Source: Clostridiales bacterium (GTDB taxonomy: Bacteria > Bacillota > Clostridia > Monoglobales > WRBX01). Taken from it: 64,000 nucleotides of DNA. The notes under the pieces were generated by a model, which saw nothing but the letters and a program-made list of their open reading frames with translations, was not told the origin of the DNA and ran no database searches. The stretch spans positions 90,049-154,048 of the forward strand of contig JAISIR010000010.1 of NCBI GenBank assembly GCA_031261985.1. The letters run 5' to 3'. The stretch's first letter is position 1; the number at the start of each line of letters is the position of its first letter. Of this stretch, positions 7,279-14,065 are shown one piece after another. The position numbers and the translations under genes are program-made.

Positions 7279-8517
7279 CTATCTTTTAAAACCGTCTTGC
7301 GCAGGTGGTGCATAGTTTACGGTTGAGGGATTCCTGAATATATCTTTTAATCTGTAAGTAACCTTTTGTTTCTTAGTTTCTTGTGGCTTAGGCTCGTTTT
7401 TAATTGCGTTCTCTTTTTCTTTATTTTCCCTAGCTTCTTTATAACGTTCAAGTAGCAAATTATAATCTAGTTTTTTACCAGATGGAAGCCCAAAGTTATT
7501 TATAAAAATCATTAAAATGCCTAAATCATCAACTTCGTTACCCCATTTTTGCATTGCTTCATTGCGCTTATCAAGGTTTTTACTACTTAATTTTTTTATT
7601 ATTTTTTTATTCAAAACCTTTTTTAATCTTTTAATTAAATCTTTTGGCAAAGGCTTTTTTGTATCAAAAATAGAATCAATTAATGTATTAAATTTAATTA
7701 ATAAATCTGGATCGGTTTTTTCTCCCACTTTGTACATTCTAAATATTGTTTCTGCAATGGGCATTATCCTCTCCGACGAATATAATCCGATGCTATTTAG
7801 TTTTTCGCGCTCTAGTTTAATTACATCGGTTAAAAATTTAAATTGGTTCCCGTTTTTTATTGCCCTGTAAAAAACTTCGTTGCAAGGATATAACGATTTA
7901 ATTTTAGAAGTATAATTTTCTGCAAATTGATAATCCAAAGATTCTCTACCTTTATTCTTTTGAGAATATTCATGTTCTAATATATTGGCTATACCTTCTT
8001 GAAAAACCAGTGGTATTAGCACGCTATCTGCAATTGTTAATAAGTGTATGCCTTCATGAAAGGCAATTGATTCTAAGCTATAAGTGTCGTTTTCAGAAAC
8101 ACCAAGAATCATCCATTTATTTTTATCAGAATCTTCTGGAGGAACAAATTCTTTAGCAGCTCCTGCCTTAAAATCGTTTACAAAAGCATATTTAAATGCC
8201 TGAAGCGCTTCGCTTAACGACCTTTTAAAATCTTTAGTAGAAAGAATTGTGCCTGCTGTGTAGCCATTCGGGTTTTCTTCTACTTTAAAGAAAGTGACCG
8301 GAGTGTTACGAATTAAACTTGCATAGTCAAAGTCTACATTTGCCCTGCCAAAAGGCGTGTCATCTATTGCATCGATTAAAAACTCTTGCCACTCTTTACT
8401 GTACGAAAAATCTAAATCAGAATTTTCTGATTCTAAATACTTATCAACTATCTCTTTTTTGGTATACTTAACCTCGTCATACTTTGGTATTGGTAAAGTT
8501 TTGTTATTAGTTTCCAT
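7279..8517 (-). CDS. Putative cytoplasmic HExxH metalloprotease
   Basis: Unrecognised 412-residue protein without signal peptide or membrane segment. It carries FHEGIHLL (HExxH, His154 and His158) followed 16 residues later by FQEGIANILEHE, where Glu174 could be the third zinc ligand as in gluzincins. The C-terminal third (about 290-412) is lysine-rich and probably extended. The ATG (METNNK) is taken over the earlier one because GGGGGAG is 9 bases upstream. It is the last gene of the operon led by the alpha-CTD-array protein, 26 bases after the preceding gene. By analogy with IrrE/ImmA enzymes that cut repressors, it might cleave a DNA-binding partner; this is inference from context. A non-catalytic zinc fold is an alternative. 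Confidence 0.6.
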   Translation of the reverse strand: METNNKTLPIPKYDEVKYTKKEIVDKYLESENSDLDFSYSKEWQEFLIDAIDDTPFGRANVDFDYASLIRNTPVTFFKVEENPNGYTAGTILSTKDFKRSLSEALQAFKYAFVNDFKAGAAKEFVPPEDSDKNKWMILGVSENDTYSLESIAFHEGIHLLTIADSVLIPLVFQEGIANILEHEYSQKNKGRESLDYQFAENYTSKIKSLYPCNEVFYRAIKNGNQFKFLTDVIKLEREKLNSIGLYSSERIMPIAETIFRMYKVGEKTDPDLLIKFNTLIDSIFDTKKPLPKDLIKRLKKVLNKKIIKKLSSKNLDKRNEAMQKWGNEVDDLGILMIFINNFGLPSGKKLDYNLLLERYKEARENKEKENAIKNEPKPQETKKQKVTYRLKDIFRNPSTVNYAPPAQDGFKR

Positions 8518-8543
8518 TTGGTAAATCTCCCCCATTTTATTTT

Positions 8544-9290
8544 TTACAGCGTAGGTTTTATTTGTGTAGCAGGCGATTTGTCACCATTTTTGAGTGCATC
8601 TACAATCGCTTTAACCGAGGTTTGGGCAGGCGCGACAGGTGCATCATCTATCGCGGGTAGCATAACCTCTTGCGCTTGCGGAATTTTCGCGTGAAGCGTG
8701 TCTAAATCGGCTAGTCCTTTATGGTTCCCCATATCCATGAGTTCTGCGCCATAGGCATTTAGCACGTCCATTACCTTTAAAATTTGTGTAAAATCGTACT
8801 TACCGTTAGAGTTTGTGTGAATCATGCGCAAATAAGGCTGAGCATTGCTATCGAGATTTTGAAGGACCGACAAATTAGCATCTAAAACAACGTTCTCTTG
8901 ATAAGGGAAAATTAGCGTTGCATTGCCATACTCGCCCACTTTTTCTAGCACCGCCATGCCTTTAATCTCGAAGCCCCAATAGCTAACAGGTGTCTCTTGA
9001 ATCTCGCCATTTGGCTTTTGCTTAGCCATTTTAAGGTTACACACACTACCATTGTATGCTTCTAGCTTGTCTTGCATTTTCTTAGCTGTCGCCTTAATCT
9101 CATCGGATAAATCTTCCAACTCGTCCGCACCATAGCTTTTAGCCATTTGCTTTTTGATGGCATCGGTTAAAAAACGTTCCGACATATCTTTCGACATTCT
9201 AAAAATAACGTTAAGCTCTACTTTTTTGTCGAAGTCTTCAACCCAACTGATGTGCGGTTTACCTGCTCCTACTTTTTTTAATAATCCCAT
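8544..9290 (-). CDS. Unrecognised soluble protein, middle gene of operon
   Basis: A 248-residue protein starting MGLLKKVGAGKPHISWVED, with GGAGG eight bases before the ATG (the ORF-track start is 48 bases too early). No known domain is recognised. It is mixed alpha/beta, with a charged helical stretch near 50-85 (DELEDLSDEIKATAKKMQDK) and a proline/alanine-rich linker near 210-225. No signal peptide or membrane segment is seen. It sits between the alpha-CTD-array gene and the HExxH gene in the same orientation, with short gaps, and is probably part of the same functional unit. Function unknown. Confidence 0.6.
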   Translation of the reverse strand: MGLLKKVGAGKPHISWVEDFDKKVELNVIFRMSKDMSERFLTDAIKKQMAKSYGADELEDLSDEIKATAKKMQDKLEAYNGSVCNLKMAKQKPNGEIQETPVSYWGFEIKGMAVLEKVGEYGNATLIFPYQENVVLDANLSVLQNLDSNAQPYLRMIHTNSNGKYDFTQILKVMDVLNAYGAELMDMGNHKGLADLDTLHAKIPQAQEVMLPAIDDAPVAPAQTSVKAIVDALKNGDKSPATQIKPTL

Positions 9291-9305
9291 TTTTGTATCC
9301 TCCAA

Positions 9306-9379
9306 TTTTAGTAACCACTTAGATATTTTTGCGGACAAGCTCGCAAAAATTTGTTTATACGTTTTTAGTAACCACTTAG
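9306..9379 (-). repeat. Hairpin repeat copy 5 between 17-bp direct repeats
   Basis: The sequence TTTTAGTAACCACTTAG occurs twice as a perfect 17-bp direct repeat, flanking a solo hairpin ATTTTTGCG-GACAAGCT-CGCAAAAAT of the dispersed repeat family. It lies in the gap between the alpha-CTD-array gene and the next gene of the operon. The layout resembles an insertion with duplicated target. Confidence 0.75.
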
Positions 9380-9382
9380 TAA

Positions 9383-12300
9383 TTATACATTAGCTCTTAA
9401 CAGAACGCTTGCTTTTTCTAATTGTGACGCTTGTGGCTGCGAATCTTTACTAACATTGTTAATGCCTTGCAAAGCTATTCGTGTTTGACATTTTGCCTCT
9501 TGCTCTTGCCATTTTTCAAAAATTTTATCTGGAGTGTTTTGCGTTATTATCTGCACCTGCTCGGGCGTAAAGCCATACCTTACAATCGCGTTCACCTCAT
9601 CGTTAGGACGTTTTGCCCACGCGTCTTGGCTATATTCTTTATTTGGCTCTAGCACTTCGATATAATCAACCTTGCTCATTTTAAAGTTTTGCGAGAACCA
9701 AGCCGAATTATCATTCAATTCAATATTTTTGATAAAAGTTTCGGCAAGGTATTTATAATCGCCCGCTGCCTGCGCTGCTAAAAATTCGTAGCCTTTAATG
9801 GTAGGGTTAAGACGGTTTCTAATTTTTGCACTAGCCCTTAAATTTTCTGCCACCGCCTGGCGGTCGAACTCGAAACCTTGCATGCCCCGCTCGGCTAGAT
9901 AAATACTCTCGCCGCGCCATTTTGCCTTGTGCATCTCGCCCCTTAGGCTGTAAATGATGTGCTTTTGTTTAAGCCAATTTTCGTTCTCACCCTCAAAATA
10001 TGTACCAATTTTAGATAAATCAAAATCGATTAAGTTAGTACTTTCGGACACTCTTGCATTTTTAAGCGGAACGCCATCGGCCAAACGTTTGGCTAGGCTT
10101 TCGCTGCTTTCCACTCCTGCATTATGGAACCTCGCACGACGAGTTAAATATTCTGCGGGAAGATGATTCTCTAAATTTTTAATCTCGAACTTGGCTGATT
10201 GATATCCATTCTCGGCTGCAACATGCCCCTGTGGCAGACGACCGATACAATTGCATCCGTTAAAATCGACTTTGCCGAAGTTTAAATCGTAAATTGCAAC
10301 ATCGCCTTTAGAGCCTTTATATGGCGGAGATATCGACGATAAATCGATGGTTACACCGCTATCTTTTAAATTAACATAATTCATTTTTGAGCCGCCATCA
10401 GCTTCGATGCCAACGGCAAACTCGCTTATGTATAGCCCGCTTAAATCGCCGCTAACATTCATTCGAGGTAGGACAATGCTATACACCTGCTCTTGTCCAT
10501 TATTATCTAGCGGTGCCTTGAAACAATAATCGCGATAGAAAAACACTTGTTTAAGGCAAGTTTCAACAGGCTGCTTGATAAACACATCTTCGCTAGGTAT
10601 TTTAGTGTTAGGGATTTGATTAAGCTGGTGCATCTCGGCAAGTTGAGTGTATAACTGACCTTTTGTGCTTTCAGCAGACTTTACCAAAGGTGAATCTCCA
10701 TAGCCATATAGTGACAATTTATCGGCTATTTGCTCTACAACTTCTCTTCCATACACAATATTGTTAGCACCATTCTTCTTTATATATAATTGTGGCAATT
10801 CTAATTCAGATAATTGCTTAATGCTAGTTATATTATTTTGCTTTAATTTTTGTTCTGTTTTAAAAGTTAGATGTAAGTTTTCGATAGAATCCTCCGAAAT
10901 TTTGGTTAGTGTTTCGTCTGCGAAACAAAAACCTAGTTTGCGCATAGCTTCTTTTAACGACACTAGGCTCTTTTTAATACTAATGATTTTATTTTTACCA
11001 AAAATATCACTGGTTTTATATTTAGATAGTTGTTCTAAAGTTAAAATATCATTAGCAGCTAGCGAGCGCTTCATTTTAACCGAGCAGTCTAACTCTTCGA
11101 TAGACGTGCCAGTTTCTCTTATCTTTTCTTCTTTTGCAACTTCAACAAAGCTTAATCCTCTTTTATTTAAAGCTTTAAGTATACCATCAACTGTGCTTTT
11201 GGCAATAAACATCGATGGCTTATTATCCTTTTGACCATATAAATCGGTAAAATTCATAGCTGATAATTGCTCGATAGTTAATATTCCGTTCTCTTTTAAA
11301 ACGCTATTAACTCTCTTATTTAGGTTTAATTCGTCTATTGGCGTGCCTACTTCTTTAGCTTTAAGCGTTAAACGGTCGTCAATAAAATAGAAACCTTGTT
11401 CTGCAAGTGCGGACCGTAATTTATCAATAGACGCTTTTCTCTCGATAATAGCGCGTTTTCTTCTAGAATTTCCGTAAACATCTGATATGTGCATTTGGCT
11501 TAACTGTTCGCAAGTGAATATGTCGTTTACATGTAGCCTTCTTTTAAGTTCAACATTGATATCTAACAATTCTATAGATTTGCCGTCGCCAACTTTGTTT
11601 TTTATTTCTAACGTATCTTTAAAATAAAACCCGTTATCTTCCATTTGACGTTTAAGATTATGAAACGTAACTTGATGCTTGATGATATTTTTAGAATCCC
11701 CGTCAACTGCAAATATGTCATAAGAATTTTTACTAGCTAATTGTTCACAGCTTAAAATACCCGCTTCAAAAAGAGTTTTAGGTGTTGGCATTCTTAGTTT
11801 TAAAGCCGAAATCGGCGTTTGCTCGTTCTCTAACGCATATTTTTCGTCTAAAAAGTAAAACCCTTTTTCTTGCATAGCCACTCTTATATTGTTGAAGGTA
11901 GACGGCTCTAAAAATCTGTCTGACCCTTTACCATAATCGTATGAATGGCTGGCAGCTAAATCTTCTATTGTATTTATGTTAAAACTTTTTAAATATTTAA
12001 TGGTTTTGGCGTGAAGGTTCAGCTCGTCTATAGGGGTTTTATCCTGATTTTTTTCTTTAAACTCTCTTCTATCTTTAAACTCAAAACCAAGGGCTGCCAT
12101 AGCTTTTTCAAAGTTCTCTAAGCCAGCCTTTTGGGTAAAAAAGTTGTTTTCGCTTCTTGATTCAAAATAAAAATCGGAACTGTTCATTTCGGATAATTGC
12201 TCTAGTGTATAAATGCCTTTATCCCGCAATTTAAATTTAGTCATGCTCTGTATGTCTAGTTCAAGGATTGAAGTTTTGCCTTCTGCTTTATCTCTCATCT

Positions 12301-12511
12301 CTTTTATATCAGCAAAATAAAGCCCTAAATTTGCCATTGCTTCAGAGAGGGCTTTGTAATCGCGTGATTCCGTAACTATAAAATCTTCAGTTCTTTGTTT
12401 ATATATTTCTGTCGATTTATATTCGGTAAATTGCTCAAAAAAATCAATCCCGTAAGATTTGATTCGCGAAACAAGGCGAGGGTTATTTAGTTGTTCGATA
12501 GGTGTCGGCAA
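9383..12511 (-). CDS. Eight-repeat RNA-polymerase-alpha-CTD-like protein
   Basis: A 1042-residue protein. Residues about 3-606 are eight tandem modules of 72-79 residues (starts near 3, 80, 159, 232, 311, 390, 469, 541). Each reads like the C-terminal domain of RNA polymerase alpha: TPIDELNLNKRVNSVLKENG, ILTIEQLSAM, a variable insert, then a helix ending ALNKRGLSF. In alpha this helix-hairpin-helix fold binds UP-element DNA and activators. Residues 607-1042 match nothing recognised; part (DLSGLYISEF, YDLNFGKVDF) looks beta-rich. TTG is chosen as start because GGGAGGGG lies just upstream and the ORF-track ATG would fall at the predicted transcription start. It leads a three-gene operon and is divergent from the sigma4/alpha-CTD gene. 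DNA binding is inferred. Confidence 0.75.
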   Translation of the reverse strand: MPTPIEQLNNPRLVSRIKSYGIDFFEQFTEYKSTEIYKQRTEDFIVTESRDYKALSEAMANLGLYFADIKEMRDKAEGKTSILELDIQSMTKFKLRDKGIYTLEQLSEMNSSDFYFESRSENNFFTQKAGLENFEKAMAALGFEFKDRREFKEKNQDKTPIDELNLHAKTIKYLKSFNINTIEDLAASHSYDYGKGSDRFLEPSTFNNIRVAMQEKGFYFLDEKYALENEQTPISALKLRMPTPKTLFEAGILSCEQLASKNSYDIFAVDGDSKNIIKHQVTFHNLKRQMEDNGFYFKDTLEIKNKVGDGKSIELLDINVELKRRLHVNDIFTCEQLSQMHISDVYGNSRRKRAIIERKASIDKLRSALAEQGFYFIDDRLTLKAKEVGTPIDELNLNKRVNSVLKENGILTIEQLSAMNFTDLYGQKDNKPSMFIAKSTVDGILKALNKRGLSFVEVAKEEKIRETGTSIEELDCSVKMKRSLAANDILTLEQLSKYKTSDIFGKNKIISIKKSLVSLKEAMRKLGFCFADETLTKISEDSIENLHLTFKTEQKLKQNNITSIKQLSELELPQLYIKKNGANNIVYGREVVEQIADKLSLYGYGDSPLVKSAESTKGQLYTQLAEMHQLNQIPNTKIPSEDVFIKQPVETCLKQVFFYRDYCFKAPLDNNGQEQVYSIVLPRMNVSGDLSGLYISEFAVGIEADGGSKMNYVNLKDSGVTIDLSSISPPYKGSKGDVAIYDLNFGKVDFNGCNCIGRLPQGHVAAENGYQSAKFEIKNLENHLPAEYLTRRARFHNAGVESSESLAKRLADGVPLKNARVSESTNLIDFDLSKIGTYFEGENENWLKQKHIIYSLRGEMHKAKWRGESIYLAERGMQGFEFDRQAVAENLRASAKIRNRLNPTIKGYEFLAAQAAGDYKYLAETFIKNIELNDNSAWFSQNFKMSKVDYIEVLEPNKEYSQDAWAKRPNDEVNAIVRYGFTPEQVQIITQNTPDKIFEKWQEQEAKCQTRIALQGINNVSKDSQPQASQLEKASVLLRANV

Positions 12512-12546
12512 TTTTGCCCCTCCCTTATAAGATACAATATACATAT

Positions 12547-12575
12547 ATTATACCATACTTTTACGCACTTTTCAA
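12547..12575 (-). promoter_or_regulatory. Promoter of alpha-CTD-array operon
   Basis: Minus strand: TTGAAA, 17 bases, TATAAT. The predicted transcription start is only a few bases before the first ATG of the ORF, which supports the downstream TTG as the real start codon. Confidence 0.8.
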
Positions 12576-12590
12576 GTGATATTCGCGCAT

Positions 12591-12657
12591 TTATGTTAAA
12601 TTTGTGTTAAATTTGTTTTTAAAATACCATAATCAACTTTACGTAGATTTAACATAA
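12591..12657. promoter_or_regulatory. Inverted repeat between divergent promoters
   Basis: TTATGTTAAAT (left arm) and ATTTAACATAA (right arm) are a perfect 11-bp inverted repeat with centres 56 bp apart. The left arm is followed by a second TGTTAAATTTG in direct repeat. It lies between the two divergent promoters and could be an operator for either locus protein. Confidence 0.5.
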
Positions 12658-12673
12658 GTATAGAGCTTAACCC

Positions 12674-12702
12674 TTGACTTTTAGGGAGCTTTATGATACA
12701 AT
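12674..12702 (+). promoter_or_regulatory. Promoter of sigma4/alpha-CTD gene
   Basis: TTGACT, 17 bases, TACAAT on the plus strand. A 7-bp inverted repeat AACCCTT / AAGGGTT flanks it (left arm overlaps the -35 box, right arm near the transcription start). Confidence 0.75.
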
Positions 12703-12738
12703 GATAGTGTTAAGGGTTGAAAAGGGGAGTGCGGAATA

Positions 12739-13695
12739 ATGTACGAAGAAAATTATAAACAGTTACTTAGAAATATAGACGAATGTAGAGCCATGGACTT
12801 TATTTCGTTAGACCTTAAAAGCTACGATTTTGATATTATCTCTGCCATTAATGAACAATTAAACTCGCTTAAAACAAACGAGCGTTTGCTAATCGAACAA
12901 CGATATGGGTTAAAAGATGGTGTCTGTAGAAGGTTTGAGGATATTGAATTAACGCCGACACCTAGCCATGCTTCTAGTAAATATAATCCTTCTCACTTAA
13001 ATACTACAGAGAAAAAAGTTTTAAGGAAGCTAAACGATAAAATAACGAAAAGTTTTATTGATATTTACCAAAAAAATAGATTGGAAAATGCTTTTAATGC
13101 TTCTGACTGCAACAATATTAGGTTTATAGGTATAACTTCGCTATATAAATTGAAGCAAAAATATGAAAACGACGAGCATTTTTGCGCTAATATTAATCTT
13201 AATTACAAATTATCGCTTCCTACCAGGGGGAATCTTTTGGATTATATACGCGATCAATTTCATCCTTTTAATGATATAAAAGATGAAATGTTATTATCTA
13301 CCCATGCGCGGAATTGTTTGCAGCTTTATTCGATTTATAAAAAAAGTGATTTAGTATATTTATTTGAAAATCATCCTGACTTTTTTAATAGAATTCCAGG
13401 TTGTGGAGTAGTAACTAGCAGCGAGATTTATAATTTTGCAGAAGCGCTTAGCAAAGGCGAGACGCCTATACCTATGAAAAAAACTGCATCTGCAACTAAA
13501 AGCAAGGCAAAAATTGCTGACAAATTAACCTCTATGCGTGATGAAAAATTAGAGACCACTAGCGTTGCCGCCGATGAAGCAAAAATGCCTAAAGTAGTGG
13601 AAGATATAATTGCAAGCGAGAGTAACCTTGCAATATTAAAACAAATTGCCGATGCTGCAAATGCTAGAATTGTTGCGCTAAATGTGGTCAAGTAA
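12739..13695 (+). CDS. Sigma-region-4-like / alpha-CTD-like fusion protein
   Basis: A 318-residue protein. Residues about 39-100 resemble sigma-70 region 4 (TNERLLIEQRYGLKDG, then RRFEDI, later TTEKKVLRKLNDKI), with an insertion where the helix-turn-helix recognition part would be. Residues about 183-240 resemble an RNA polymerase alpha C-terminal domain (LLSTHARNCLQLYSI ... FFNRIPGCGVVTSSEIYNF). The C-terminal 75 residues are charged and low in complexity. GGGGAG lies 9 bases before the ATG. It is transcribed divergently from the eight-repeat alpha-CTD-like gene, and a strong terminator follows. A transcription regulator or anti/alternative sigma-like factor is inferred; region 2 for -10 recognition is absent, so it is not a complete sigma factor. 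Confidence 0.7.
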   Translation: MYEENYKQLLRNIDECRAMDFISLDLKSYDFDIISAINEQLNSLKTNERLLIEQRYGLKDGVCRRFEDIELTPTPSHASSKYNPSHLNTTEKKVLRKLNDKITKSFIDIYQKNRLENAFNASDCNNIRFIGITSLYKLKQKYENDEHFCANINLNYKLSLPTRGNLLDYIRDQFHPFNDIKDEMLLSTHARNCLQLYSIYKKSDLVYLFENHPDFFNRIPGCGVVTSSEIYNFAEALSKGETPIPMKKTASATKSKAKIADKLTSMRDEKLETTSVAADEAKMPKVVEDIIASESNLAILKQIADAANARIVALNVVK

Positions 13696-13761
13696 GTATA
13701 TATTCTTACAATCATTTAGGGTGCAAGTTAAATAATGTAATAAGGTAGTTTTGAATAAACA

Positions 13762-13791
13762 AACCCACTATTTAAGGATAGCGGGTTTTTC
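13762..13791 (+). terminator. Intrinsic terminator after sigma4/alpha-CTD gene
   Basis: AACCCACTAT / ATAGCGGGTT with loop TTAAGG, followed by TTTTT on the plus strand. It also separates the oppositely oriented small gene. Confidence 0.8.
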
Positions 13792-13795
13792 ATGT

Positions 13796-14008
13796 TTATC
13801 TTGTATTCGGGGTAATTTCTGCCTGTGTTTTTTGCGTTGCCTCGTTTAAGTTTGGCTCCTTATTCTGCCGCGATTTATGAAGCAATCGAGTAAGTTTGCT
13901 ACTTCCTTCTTCGGTGCGCGAACGCTTAGAAGGGTCTGTAATTTTCTTTTTAATTAAATCGTTTTTTAATACTGTTGATGTAACTATTGATGGTGAATCG
14001 GTTGTCAT
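13796..14008 (-). CDS. Small hydrophilic protein downstream of uvrA
   Basis: A 70-residue, Thr/Ser/Lys-rich protein (begins MTTDSPSIVTSTVLKNDLIK) with no recognised domain or membrane segment; probably disordered. AAGGAAG eight bases before the ATG and position between the uvrA stop and a convergent terminator support it as real. Two TATAAT-like boxes lie in the 57-base gap after uvrA, so it may be transcribed on its own or with uvrBA. Function unknown. Confidence 0.5.
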   Translation of the reverse strand: MTTDSPSIVTSTVLKNDLIKKKITDPSKRSRTEEGSSKLTRLLHKSRQNKEPNLNEATQKTQAEITPNTR

Positions 14009-14065
14009 ATTATCGCTTCCTTAAACTAACTAATGATTATACTATTATATGCTGAAAGACATTTT

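Noticed and set aside
10761-11234. 157-codon plus-strand ORF within the alpha-CTD-array gene
   Set aside because: Antisense to the repeat array; the periodic pattern belongs to the minus-strand protein.
9383-12511. Leucine-rich or TPR-type repeat protein
   Set aside because: The repeat is 72-79 residues long with the TPIxEL / GIxTxEQL / AxxxxGF layout, which fits alpha-CTD-like helix-hairpin-helix modules and not 24- or 34-residue repeats.
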